Shown in pieces: positions 35,202 through 43,470 of a DNA stretch of 64,000 bases. The notes beneath the pieces are model-generated. The model worked only from the letters and a program-made list of their open reading frames with translations. It made no database searches and was not told the DNA's origin. The stretch is from Christensenella massiliensis (GTDB lineage Bacteria; Bacillota; Clostridia; Christensenellales; Christensenellaceae), in assembly GCA_900155415.1 (NCBI GenBank), contig LT700187.1:1054001-1118000 (forward strand). The letters are read 5' to 3'. Position 1 is the first letter of the stretch. Every line of letters starts with the position of its first letter. Position numbers and translations under genes: made by a program.

Positions 35202-35882
35202 ATGGAACGATATTATGAAGTCCTGCGGAAAAATGAACTGTTTAAGGACGCGGGAGCGGAGGAGCTGCGCTCTATGCTTGCCTGTCTTGGATATACGGTC
35301 AGGCAGTACCCCAAAAACGATATGATCTGGAACGTTGGCGCAGACGCGCGCAGCTTCGGCATCGTCCTTGCAGGGCAGGCGCAGGTGATACGCGAGGATT
35401 GGGACGGCGCGCGCAGCATCATAGCCGCGGTCCCGCCGGGCGGCGTGTTCGGAGAGGCATTTGCGTGTGCGGGAATAGAAAAAAGTCCGGTCGCCGTCCG
35501 CGCGGGAGTGGACAGTACGGTGCTCTTTTTGCGCGCAGAAAAGCTCCTGACCGTATGCAGCAGCGCCTGCGGGTTCCACAGCAGGCTGATCCGCCGCCTT
35601 ACGCGTATGCTGGCGCGGAAAAATATTGAGCTTAACCGCAAAATAGAATTTATGGGCCGGCACACTACAAAAGAAAAGCTCATGGCCTATCTGCTTTGGG
35701 AATATGGACGGCAGGGCAGGAACCCATTTTCAATCGCCTTCAGCCGCGCCGAGCTCGCAGATTATCTCGGGGTGGACCGCAGCGCTATGTCGCGCGAGCT
35801 ATCGCGCATGAAGCGGAAGGGAATCATCGACTACTGGAAAAACAGCTTTAAGCTGCTCGTGCCTGAAAAAGAGGAAAAGTGA
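35202..35882 (+). CDS. Crp/Fnr-family regulator, HcpR-like
   Basis: 226 residues from the ATG at 35202 (AAGGAAC upstream). An N-terminal cyclic-nucleotide-binding-like barrel (about 10-120) is followed by a dimer helix and a winged helix (FSIAFSRAELADYLGVDRSAMSRELSRMKRKG). The barrel lacks the cAMP-binding phosphate cassette and there is no FNR-type N-terminal Cys cluster, so it may sense NO or redox through haem as HcpR does (inference). Cys at about 113 and 117 are present. The operator pair and the divergent hcp gene argue for a nitrosative-stress regulon. Confidence 0.85.
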   Translation: MERYYEVLRKNELFKDAGAEELRSMLACLGYTVRQYPKNDMIWNVGADARSFGIVLAGQAQVIREDWDGARSIIAAVPPGGVFGEAFACAGIEKSPVAVRAGVDSTVLFLRAEKLLTVCSSACGFHSRLIRRLTRMLARKNIELNRKIEFMGRHTTKEKLMAYLLWEYGRQGRNPFSIAFSRAELADYLGVDRSAMSRELSRMKRKGIIDYWKNSFKLLVPEKEEK

Positions 35883-36080
35883 TTGAAAGCAGCTGCTTGC
35901 CTGTTATTGCATCTGCAGCGGCCCACTGCCCTTTTCAGCAGAAAAATGCTGAGCGGATAATCGAAATCTCCGGTTGATGCATTTTCGTCCCGATAATACC
36001 TGTGATGACAGAGCACATAAAGGTATGATTTCATTAATTGCGATGATGAAAAAGAGAAACAATTATGATGAAAAAGCAAA

Positions 36081-36110
36081 ATAAAACGGCTGCCTGCGCA
36101 GCCGTTTTAT
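36081..36110. terminator. Bidirectional terminator
   Basis: ATAAAACGGCTGC / GCAGCCGTTTTAT with a 4-base loop between the convergent crp-like and hydrolase genes. Confidence 0.88.
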
Positions 36111-36117
36111 GATAAAT

Positions 36118-36843
36118 TCAGTTTATCCACTCGGCAATTCTCTGCGCGGCGGCCTCCTGCTGCGCGGCGGGAGAGAGCGTGGCCTCACCGTCGCCCTCCT
36201 GCGCGCCATAGCTGCCGAAGCCCGCGTGATTGCCACCCTCTATTTCAGAAAAAATGGTGTCTGCGGGAAAGGAGGGAAGCGCCGCATCATATTTTTCCCG
36301 GTTCAGCACGCCGTCGTTTGAGGCAGTGAGGGAAAGGGCCCTAAGGCCGCTCCGCGAAAGGTCGGAATTGGGATAAGCCGCAAGGAACACGACCCCCGAA
36401 ATACGCTCGTCCTTTGCGGCGTAATCCGCCGCCATCACACCGCCGAGCGAATGCCCGCCGATCGTCCAGCTTTCTATCTCCGGATAAGCGTCAAGCACCT
36501 TTGACGCTCCGCCGCTGCCGAAGACCGCGAGGTCAAACGGCATTCTTACGATCACGGAAAAAATTCCCTCATCCGCAAGCGCATGCGCGAAATAGGCGTA
36601 GGCCTCAGCGTCCACCTTGCCGCCCGGATAAAAGATGAATCCGCGGCCGGCCAGCTGCTCCGACGGCGAAAAAACGATCCTGTCGCCCATATCCTCAACT
36701 GTTACGGTTTCGGTGGACATGAGCGCGCCAAGCGCCTCCTCGTTGGGCGGATGGCTGCCGGTCAGCAAATAGACCAGCAGGACAGCACATACGGTCGCCG
36801 CTGCACACACGGCGATCAGAAGCTTTCTTTTTTTCTTTTTCAT
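36118..36843 (-). CDS. Alpha/beta hydrolase, membrane-anchored
   Basis: 241 residues from the ATG at 36843 (GGAGG upstream). A Lys-rich N-terminus and one hydrophobic segment (about 8-29) form a signal anchor. The catalytic Ser is in GGHSLGGVMA, the Asp probably in ASNDGVLN and the His in EGGNHAGFGSYG. IFYPGGKVDAEAYAYFA is typical of the clostridial family that acts outside the membrane. The ester or lipid substrate is unknown. Monocistronic by position. Confidence 0.8.
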   Translation of the reverse strand: MKKKKRKLLIAVCAAATVCAVLLVYLLTGSHPPNEEALGALMSTETVTVEDMGDRIVFSPSEQLAGRGFIFYPGGKVDAEAYAYFAHALADEGIFSVIVRMPFDLAVFGSGGASKVLDAYPEIESWTIGGHSLGGVMAADYAAKDERISGVVFLAAYPNSDLSRSGLRALSLTASNDGVLNREKYDAALPSFPADTIFSEIEGGNHAGFGSYGAQEGDGEATLSPAAQQEAAAQRIAEWIN

Positions 36844-36876
36844 CAAACGACACCTCCGTTTTTGTCAGACGGGCGC

Positions 36877-37776
36877 TCAACGTACCGCCGGAACCCCGAG
36901 CGGTCTGGTGAACCAGTCGACGCATTGCCAATTTTCATGCTTCGTCACCCTGTTGAACGCGCTGCGGAAAAACGTGTCGATCGCGGCGTCGGGCTCCGGG
37001 TAGGAAAGCGCGTCCTCAAGCGAAAGAAAATATTCCATTTTCTGCGGACTCCAAACAGCCCTATCCGGCGCTGCCGCCATATCGTCCTTGATGAATGGGT
37101 AAGGCATGATAAAGAATGACGGAGCCGCAAGGTTCTCGTCTCCGGCCCAAAAACCAAATTCAATAAACTGTTCGTCAAATCCGTTCGTTCCGATCACTCC
37201 GCCGCCCGGATAAGGGCTGGGCTTGCCGGAAAAAAGTATCGCCGAAACGTCGAACGTACCCCAGAAAAATGCGGGAAGCAGCTTTTTTCCGCGAAACGGC
37301 GATGTGAATCTGAGAAGCGCATTGCGCGCATATACGTACATGCGGAAAAAATCCCGTGCCGCACAGCCGTCGTAATCCCGTTTGGTGCGGTCGTCATAAA
37401 ACGGGATCCTTGTGCTCATTTCCTGCGGCAGCGCATTGATCGGCGTATCGCATGCCAGCGTATGGAGCATCTTTTGGAAATCATTGTAATACTCGCTGAC
37501 AGATGTGTTGCCGCGCAGCGAAAGCCCTGCTGTCTCGCCGGAGACTGTCTGTGCAAATGCGGTCGATGTGTCAAGATTCAGAGAAACGGAAAAGCTGTTT
37601 TCCCCGTTCGGGATCAGCCCGGTCGTCAGCCCCTGTGCGGTAAAATACAGCACGACGTGCCCCCATTCGGGCTGCGCGGGCATGCGCGCAAGCTTGACCT
37701 TACCCATCATCTGCGTGATCATGTGCAGGGTATACGCTGTTTCTGCCCACTCGTTGTAATCGATTTTTTTTATCAT
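36877..37776 (-). CDS. DUF5996-family protein
   Basis: 299 residues from the ATG at 37776 (AAGGAGG, 9 bases); the longer frame upstream runs across the FeoB-associated gene and is rejected. YTLHMITQMMGKVKLARMP, GHVVLYFTAQGLTTGLIP, and later FFWGTFDVSAILFSGK and EFGFWAGDENLAAPSFF are hallmarks of DUF5996. The protein is soluble, Trp- and Phe-rich, with no catalytic motif known. No informative neighbour. Confidence 0.8.
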   Translation of the reverse strand: MIKKIDYNEWAETAYTLHMITQMMGKVKLARMPAQPEWGHVVLYFTAQGLTTGLIPNGENSFSVSLNLDTSTAFAQTVSGETAGLSLRGNTSVSEYYNDFQKMLHTLACDTPINALPQEMSTRIPFYDDRTKRDYDGCAARDFFRMYVYARNALLRFTSPFRGKKLLPAFFWGTFDVSAILFSGKPSPYPGGGVIGTNGFDEQFIEFGFWAGDENLAAPSFFIMPYPFIKDDMAAAPDRAVWSPQKMEYFLSLEDALSYPEPDAAIDTFFRSAFNRVTKHENWQCVDWFTRPLGVPAVR

Positions 37777-37837
37777 AATAAAAAGCCTCCTTAAAGAATG
37801 ATAACGATACCGGAGGCCTATCATGATATACCGCGCG

Positions 37838-38002
37838 TCAGCGCTTTTTTTCCTCTGCCTGCGGGCAGCCTGCACAGCCGTTTTCACTTCTGCTGCACGC
37901 GCTGCAGCCGACGCATTCGCCCTTTTTCCGCTTCCGTACGATATATGCGACGGCCGCAAAGACTGCAGCCATGACTGCAATGATCAAAATAATATCAGCC
38001 AT
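37838..38002 (-). CDS. FeoB-associated Cys-rich membrane protein
   Basis: 54 residues translated by hand: MADIILIIAVMAAVFAAVAY forms one membrane helix, followed by RKRKKG and a tail with C30, C33, C36, C43 and C46 (GECVGCSACS...NGCAGCPQ). GAGG lies before the ATG, 6 bases after the feoB stop. This is the small FeoB_associated type that follows feoB in many Bacillota. The Cys tail may hand Fe2+ on or act as an Fe-S site (inference). It completes a feoA-feoB-small protein operon. Confidence 0.88.
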   Translation of the reverse strand: MADIILIIAVMAAVFAAVAYIVRKRKKGECVGCSACSRSENGCAGCPQAEEKKR

Positions 38003-38008
38003 ATTTCC

Positions 38009-40006
38009 TCATCCGCCTAAAATAAGCGAGCCGACTTGGAAAATGATGAACGCGACCACCCATGCAGCAAGGGTTTGATAGAGGATCGTGAGCAACGCGT
38101 TTTTTCCGCCGATCTCGCGCTTTGTCGTGGCGACCGCAGCCACGCACGGCATATAGAGCAGCACGAATGCGAGAAAAGAATATGCGGTGAGCGGCGTGAA
38201 GAGCGTCCCTAACATCTGTTCGCCTCCGGTCAGTACCGACAGAGTACTGATAACCGTTTCTTTAGCGGTCAAACCGGTAATGAGGGCGGTGGAGGCCTGC
38301 CAGCTTCCGAAGCCGAGCGGCGCGAACACAGGAGCAATGGCTTTGCCGATACCGGCAAGGATGCTCTGACTGTTGTCCGTAACAAAATTGAACTGGAAGT
38401 CAAACGACTGCAGGAACCAAATGACGATGCTCGCAAGGAAGATGATCGTAAATGCCCGTACCAGAAAATCCTTCGCCTTTTCCCACATATGGAGCAGTAC
38501 GCTTTTGAGGGAGGGCAGGCGGTAGGCGGGCAGCTCCAGCACAAACGGAACGGGATTGCCCTTGAAAAGCGTCTTTTTAAAGAGAAGTCCGGTCAAAACA
38601 GCGATCACGATCCCCAGCAAATACAGGGAGATCATGACCAAAGCCTGATTCTGCGCGAAAAAGGCCGCCGTAAACAGAGCATAGATGGGAACCTTCGCCC
38701 CGCACGACATAAACGGCGTGATGAGGATGGTCAGCTTCCTGTCACGTTCGCTTGCCAGCGTCCGCGCAGACATGATCGCAGGCACGCTGCATCCGAACCC
38801 AATCAGCATGGGAACGAACGACCGCCCGGAAAGGCCGATCTTGCGGAGAGAGCTGTCCATCACGAACGCCACACGCGCCATATAACCGGAATCCTCCAAA
38901 ATGGAAAGAAAAAAGAACAGGATCACGATGACGGGCAGGAAAGACAGCACCGTTCCAACGCCTGTAAACACGCCGTCGATCAGAAAAGAGTGCATCCAAA
39001 GCGATACGCCCGCATCCGAGAGCGCATTGCTTGCCGCGTCCGTCGCGAACGAGATCGCGTCCTCGAACGCCCCCGAAAGAGAACCGCCAAGCGGCCCGAA
39101 TGTTAAATAGAAAATAAGCGCCATGATGCCGATGAAGATCGGGATCGCCCAAATCTTATGGGTCAGGATACGGTCCGCTTTCACAGAACGCTGCATTTCC
39201 CGCGTCATGCTTTTTTGACTTACACATGCGTCGTATAGCTGTTCGATGAACTGATAACGCATATCGGCCAGCGCAGCCTCGCGGTCTGTGCCCGTTCCCT
39301 CCTCCATCTGGTCGATGATGTGCTGCAGGATATCCTTATCCGATTCGTCGAGTTCAAGAACCGCCTCGAGAGGCTCGTCGCCCTCGATCAGCTTGGAAGC
39401 AGCGAACCGCGCGGGATAGCCTGCCGCCGCCGCATGGTCTTCGATCAGATGCTTCGCCGCATGCAGGGCCTTGTGTACCTCTCCCTCACAAAAATCTGTG
39501 CGCGCAGGCAGCTGCCGTGCACGCACCACGCGCCGCAGCTCCTCAACAAGCTCTTCCACGCCTTGGTTTTTGGCAGCAGAAATAGGAACGACGGGAACGC
39601 CGATCTCTTCGCTCAGTTTTTTGATATCAATAGAAATACCGCTGGAACGCACCTCATCCATCATGTTGAGGGCGATCACCATCGGTTTGCCAAGCTCGAT
39701 GAGCTGCAGCGTCAAATACAGGTTGCGCTGCAGGTTGGTCGCGTCTACGATATTTAAAATGGCGTCGGGGTTCTGCTGAATGATGAAATCGCGCGAAACG
39801 ATCTCCTCCGGCGTATAGGGCGAAAGGGAATAGATGCCGGGCAGGTCCACGACGGACATATCCTTTTCTCCTCGAATCTTTCCTTCCTTGTGCTCCACGG
39901 TCACACCGGGAAAATTGCCGACGTGCTGATTTGCACCCGTCAGTTGATTGAACAGCGTTGTCTTGCCGCAGTTTTGGTTCCCTGCGAGCGCGATCAGAAT
40001 ACTCAT
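38009..40006 (-). CDS. feoB: Ferrous iron transport GTPase-permease
   Basis: 665 residues. The N-terminal G domain has G1 GNQNCGKTTLF, G2 (PGVT), G3 DLPGIYS and G4 NMMD, then a GDI-like helical linker (about 170-260). The membrane part has two Gate motifs (FGCSVPAIMSAR, and later VLLYMPCVAAVATTKRE). It imports Fe2+ in anaerobes. The start overlaps the feoA stop by 4 bases (ATGA), so translation is coupled. Confidence 0.97.
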   Translation of the reverse strand: MSILIALAGNQNCGKTTLFNQLTGANQHVGNFPGVTVEHKEGKIRGEKDMSVVDLPGIYSLSPYTPEEIVSRDFIIQQNPDAILNIVDATNLQRNLYLTLQLIELGKPMVIALNMMDEVRSSGISIDIKKLSEEIGVPVVPISAAKNQGVEELVEELRRVVRARQLPARTDFCEGEVHKALHAAKHLIEDHAAAAGYPARFAASKLIEGDEPLEAVLELDESDKDILQHIIDQMEEGTGTDREAALADMRYQFIEQLYDACVSQKSMTREMQRSVKADRILTHKIWAIPIFIGIMALIFYLTFGPLGGSLSGAFEDAISFATDAASNALSDAGVSLWMHSFLIDGVFTGVGTVLSFLPVIVILFFFLSILEDSGYMARVAFVMDSSLRKIGLSGRSFVPMLIGFGCSVPAIMSARTLASERDRKLTILITPFMSCGAKVPIYALFTAAFFAQNQALVMISLYLLGIVIAVLTGLLFKKTLFKGNPVPFVLELPAYRLPSLKSVLLHMWEKAKDFLVRAFTIIFLASIVIWFLQSFDFQFNFVTDNSQSILAGIGKAIAPVFAPLGFGSWQASTALITGLTAKETVISTLSVLTGGEQMLGTLFTPLTAYSFLAFVLLYMPCVAAVATTKREIGGKNALLTILYQTLAAWVVAFIIFQVGSLILGG

Positions 40007-40296
40007 GCCTGTCCGCCTCCTTTGCGGAAGCGGTGACGGGATCGCCGCCGGGCGGCCTGCTCTGCCGCATCGCCGGACAGTATCTCGATTTCCGCCGCGT
40101 CCTCTTTTCTTAAAGTAAGCTGATACCCGCGGATATGGATCTCGATCGGGTCGCCGGACGGCGCCATTTTCTGTACCATCACGCTGGTTCCGGGCGTGAG
40201 CCCCATTTCAAGCAGGCGGCGGCGAAGCGCACCCTGCCCGCCCACCGTACCGATCACGCCGGATTCGCCGGGCTTCAAAGTGTCAAGCGTATGCAT
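40003..40296 (-). CDS. feoA: Ferrous iron transport protein A
   Basis: 97 residues from the ATG at 40296 (GGGAGG, 11 bases). SH3-like FeoA fold: LDTLKPGESGVIGTVGGQGALRRRLLEMGLTPGTSVMVQK and the RGYQLTLRKEDAAEIEI end are diagnostic. The C-terminus has an extra basic tail (about 20 Arg/Lys/Gly-rich residues). It binds and stimulates FeoB. An inverted-repeat operator lies 20 bases before the start. Confidence 0.93.
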   Translation of the reverse strand: MHTLDTLKPGESGVIGTVGGQGALRRRLLEMGLTPGTSVMVQKMAPSGDPIEIHIRGYQLTLRKEDAAEIEILSGDAAEQAARRRSRHRFRKGGGQA

Positions 40297-40315
40297 TTTT
40301 TGGACCGACCTCCCT

Positions 40316-40335
40316 GTATTAGCTTTTGCTAATAC
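40316..40335 (-). promoter_or_regulatory. Metalloregulator-type operator before feoA
   Basis: Perfect 8-bp arms GTATTAGC-TTTT-GCTAATAC. The TTAG...CTAA pattern resembles DtxR/IdeR-family iron boxes more than the ATAATnATTAT Fur core. Confidence 0.65.
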
Positions 40336-40399
40336 CAATCCGTAAAAGAGGAGTTTAGGAAACGGTTTCCAAAACTCCTTTCAAATTCTCCTAACTCTA

Positions 40400-40428
40400 A
40401 TGGTAATGGAAAACGGCTGTGTTGTCAA
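40400..40428 (-). promoter_or_regulatory. Candidate feo promoter
   Basis: Minus strand TTGACA, 17 bases, TACCAT. A hairpin GGAGTTTaGGAAAC / GTTTCCaAAACTCC (about 40351-40379) lies in the leader between this promoter and the operator. Confidence 0.5.
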
Positions 40429-40488
40429 TCGCACACAGCCTGCCGGAAAATATTTTCGTAGGAAATGGTACTGTTTTTCTGTATGGTC

Positions 40489-41280
40489 TTACGTAATGCC
40501 CGCCCCGAACACATACGTTGCGAGCAGCGCGAGCGACTCGCGCATATAAGAGGGCGGCGCGGTATACGGCAGCGTATGGTACGAAAGCCCGTGAACGTCC
40601 GTCATACCGGCCTCCTCCGCGTTCAGGTATCCGCGCAGAATATGGTAATCGTTGGTCACGAATACCGTCGTATAGCTTCCCTCGCCGAACCGTTCGTCAA
40701 GCAGCCTCTTTGAATTGACAAAGTTTTCATGCGTGCTGCGCGACTGGTCCTCCACTAAAATGCGGTCCTCGCTGATGCCGCGGCCGATGAGGTAATCCCG
40801 CATGGCGTGGGCCTCGGGAATGTCCTCCTGCGGACCCTGCCCGCCGCTTACGACGATGACCGCCTCCGGATTTTCCTGCGCGTAGGCGATCGCCGTATCC
40901 AGTCTGCGCGCAAGCGTATCCGACGGCTCCGTTCCCTTCAGCGCCGCACCAAGCACGAGAACAGCATCCGCATTCTGCGGCGGAGCAGTGTTCGCCGCTG
41001 TTCCCATCATGATGCCGAACACAGTAAAAACACCGATCAAAAACAGGTAACCGGCGATAAATATCCACTTGACGGCTTTTCCGAGCCCATGCGAGAACCA
41101 GCGGTTCAAAACGGGCGCGAAAATTCCATATATGAGAAGAGGAAGCCCAAGAAGCCCGGGCAGCACGTTGCCAAGATTAAAATTGTTGACCGCGAGCAAT
41201 ACGCCGGAATAGGCCGCGAGCAGCAGACCAAGCACGAGCAATACAGCGCGCAGTATTTTCAGCCCTTTTTTTCTTTTCAT
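40489..41280 (-). CDS. YdcF/SanA-type DUF218 membrane protein
   Basis: 263 residues. Three to four N-terminal hydrophobic segments (to about 95) are followed by a DUF218 domain: ADAVLVLGAALKG, TLARRLDTAIAYA, VIVVSGGQG, EDQSRSTHENFVNS and FVTNDYHILRGY. The family (YdcF, SanA, ElyC) is tied to envelope precursor metabolism and vancomycin sensitivity in Enterobacteria; the reaction is not established. GGAGA precedes the ATG. Confidence 0.85.
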   Translation of the reverse strand: MKRKKGLKILRAVLLVLGLLLAAYSGVLLAVNNFNLGNVLPGLLGLPLLIYGIFAPVLNRWFSHGLGKAVKWIFIAGYLFLIGVFTVFGIMMGTAANTAPPQNADAVLVLGAALKGTEPSDTLARRLDTAIAYAQENPEAVIVVSGGQGPQEDIPEAHAMRDYLIGRGISEDRILVEDQSRSTHENFVNSKRLLDERFGEGSYTTVFVTNDYHILRGYLNAEEAGMTDVHGLSYHTLPYTAPPSYMRESLALLATYVFGAGIT

Positions 41281-41410
41281 ACGCCGTCTCCGTTTTTTTC
41301 GGCGGCACGAAACGAATGCCGCGCAGCCTATCAGTATTATGCAGGGGAAAGGGAAGCGGTGTCAACCGTCCGCGGCGTATCTTCAGGAAATCTTCATAAT
41401 GCCGGGCCGC

Positions 41411-43315
41411 TCACTTCTGCTGCTTTTCCTTCACGACGCCCCTGCGGTATGCGTCGAGGAGCGCAGTCAGATCGTCGATATCACGCTGGAGGGCGCGCCC
41501 GATGTCCGTTTCTCCCACCGTGATACGGGATTGGGCCGTATCGAACACCACATGCGTGGAAAGGATGTCCTTGTTGTTCTTCACCGCGTCCGAAAGGCCG
41601 GGAAACGGCTCGTGCGATACGAGACGGATGCCATAGGAACTGTAAAACATCGTATAGCCTGCGATCCCCGTCTGTTCCTGATACGCCCGGCAGAACCCGC
41701 CGTCGATGACGATCGCTTTCCCGCCGCCGCGTACGGGAAGCTCCCCCTCGCGCGCGCGTACCGGAACATGCCCGTTCACGATGTGCGAATACTGCCCGGT
41801 CAGCCCGAATTCAGCCAATATTTTCGCGCACATCTCCGGCTCGTCGATAAAACGGTAGTATGGGTCCTTTTCCTCCCGCCATGCGGCTTTATCGTCGATA
41901 AACATGCGCTCGAACGTGGCGATCTTGGAGCGCCCGAACAGCGGGGAACGCCGCCCGCACCATAAATACCACAGAAAATCCTGCCCGTATTTCCGTTCAT
42001 CCGTGCCCTCTTTCGCATAATACCCCTGCCGGGCAAGTGAGTCGGCATAGTCCATCAGCGCCCGCCCGGAAAGCTTTTTCCCATCCGCGTCGAATTCATA
42101 AAAGCCGCCGTCCTCCGTCATGGGAATACAGCCGTGAAACAGGAGGTTCCCGTTGAAAACCAAATAAATGCTGCCCTGCGAATAGAGAAACTTCACATGC
42201 CTCTGCAGCTTTTCGCTCTGCGTGAACGAATAGATGAGCTGCGCAACGACGTCAGCCTCGCCGGGCGTCAGGTCGTATGGATGCTCAGGGTCGATGGTGG
42301 GAAAGTCGTGGTCGTTGAGAGCATATTTTACACCGTCTACCATAACGGTCCTGTCTGAAAAGTCGATCTTGTCAAGCAGGAGGCGGTCTTTCATGTCGAA
42401 TTCCGGCCGCCGCATCATGATCTGTCCCTCCAGCTTGAACTGAATGATGGCGATGGCCTTGTGCATGTGGTCAAGAAGGTCCGTATCGTCCGTATAGGTC
42501 TCCTGCGCAAACAGGGCGAGCGGACGCAGGTTGATGCCGTATGCCGTTTCCACAAAATCAATGTTGGAATAACGGGTGCTGATGTTGAGTACGCAGGCGA
42601 TGCACGCGCCGCTTCCCGCCGCCGCGCCCATCCACAGCACATCGTGGTTTCCCCATTGGATATCCACGGCATGGTGGGCGGTCAGCTTGTCGAGGATCAC
42701 GTCCGCATGCGGGCCGCGGTCGAATACGTCGCCCACTACGTGCAGACGGTCCACGACCAGCCGCTTGATGACGGATGCAAGCGCGATGATAAATGCGTCT
42801 GCACGGCCGATGTCTGTGATCGTGGAGATGATATGCTCGTAATAGGCCCGCTTGTCCTTATCGTCCGAGGGAGTGTGCAGCAGTTCGTCGATGATATATT
42901 CAAAGTCCTTTGGAAGCGCCTTCCTCACTTTGGAGCGCGTATATTTGGAAGCGCACAGGCGGCACACCTCGATCATACGGTAAAGCGTGATACGGTACCA
43001 CTCGTCGTCCGTCTCGCCGCGCAGCTCCTCCAGCTTGCGGTCGGGATAGTAGATGAGCGTACACAGCTCGGTGCGCTGCCGTGCGGTCAGCGTTTTCTCG
43101 AATAAGAGGTCCACCTTTTCGCGGATCACGCCGGAAGCATTGTTCAAAATATGGCAGAAAGCCTCGTCCTCTCCGTGGATATCGCTTACGAAATGCTCCG
43201 TGCCCTTCGGCAGGCTCATGATGGCGTTCAGGTTGATGATCTCCGTACACGCCGCCTGTACGGTCGGGTATTTCTGCGACAGCAGCTCCAGATATCTCAA
43301 ATTCTGTTTTGGCAT
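41411..43315 (-). CDS. fbp: Fructose-1,6-bisphosphatase class III
   Basis: 634 residues. Calcineurin-like metal motifs FVSDIHGE, VGDVFDRGPHAD and IQWGNHD, and a C-terminal NGHVPVRAREGELP. It hydrolyses fructose-1,6-bisphosphate in gluconeogenesis, fitting with pckA in the same window. This Mn-dependent Bacillota type is unrelated to class I Fbp. AAAGGA precedes the ATG. Monocistronic by position, divergent from the methionine operon. Confidence 0.95.
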   Translation of the reverse strand: MPKQNLRYLELLSQKYPTVQAACTEIINLNAIMSLPKGTEHFVSDIHGEDEAFCHILNNASGVIREKVDLLFEKTLTARQRTELCTLIYYPDRKLEELRGETDDEWYRITLYRMIEVCRLCASKYTRSKVRKALPKDFEYIIDELLHTPSDDKDKRAYYEHIISTITDIGRADAFIIALASVIKRLVVDRLHVVGDVFDRGPHADVILDKLTAHHAVDIQWGNHDVLWMGAAAGSGACIACVLNISTRYSNIDFVETAYGINLRPLALFAQETYTDDTDLLDHMHKAIAIIQFKLEGQIMMRRPEFDMKDRLLLDKIDFSDRTVMVDGVKYALNDHDFPTIDPEHPYDLTPGEADVVAQLIYSFTQSEKLQRHVKFLYSQGSIYLVFNGNLLFHGCIPMTEDGGFYEFDADGKKLSGRALMDYADSLARQGYYAKEGTDERKYGQDFLWYLWCGRRSPLFGRSKIATFERMFIDDKAAWREEKDPYYRFIDEPEMCAKILAEFGLTGQYSHIVNGHVPVRAREGELPVRGGGKAIVIDGGFCRAYQEQTGIAGYTMFYSSYGIRLVSHEPFPGLSDAVKNNKDILSTHVVFDTAQSRITVGETDIGRALQRDIDDLTALLDAYRRGVVKEKQQK

Positions 43316-43438
43316 TTTTCAGTTTCCTTTAGAGTTGATCGTTCCTTTTTGCGACAGCAGATAAAACATCCATTTTTTATTTTACCTCAAAAATAATAGA
43401 ATAGGAATAAATTTCATCAAATTCTTGCGGTGAAAATA

Positions 43439-43447
43439 TGATATAAT
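43439..43447 (+). promoter_or_regulatory. Extended -10 promoter of the methyltransferase operon
   Basis: TGATATAAT with no clear -35; about 27 bases before the start codon. Confidence 0.5.
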
Positions 43448-43470
43448 GGCTTCAACACAAAAAGGAGTAA

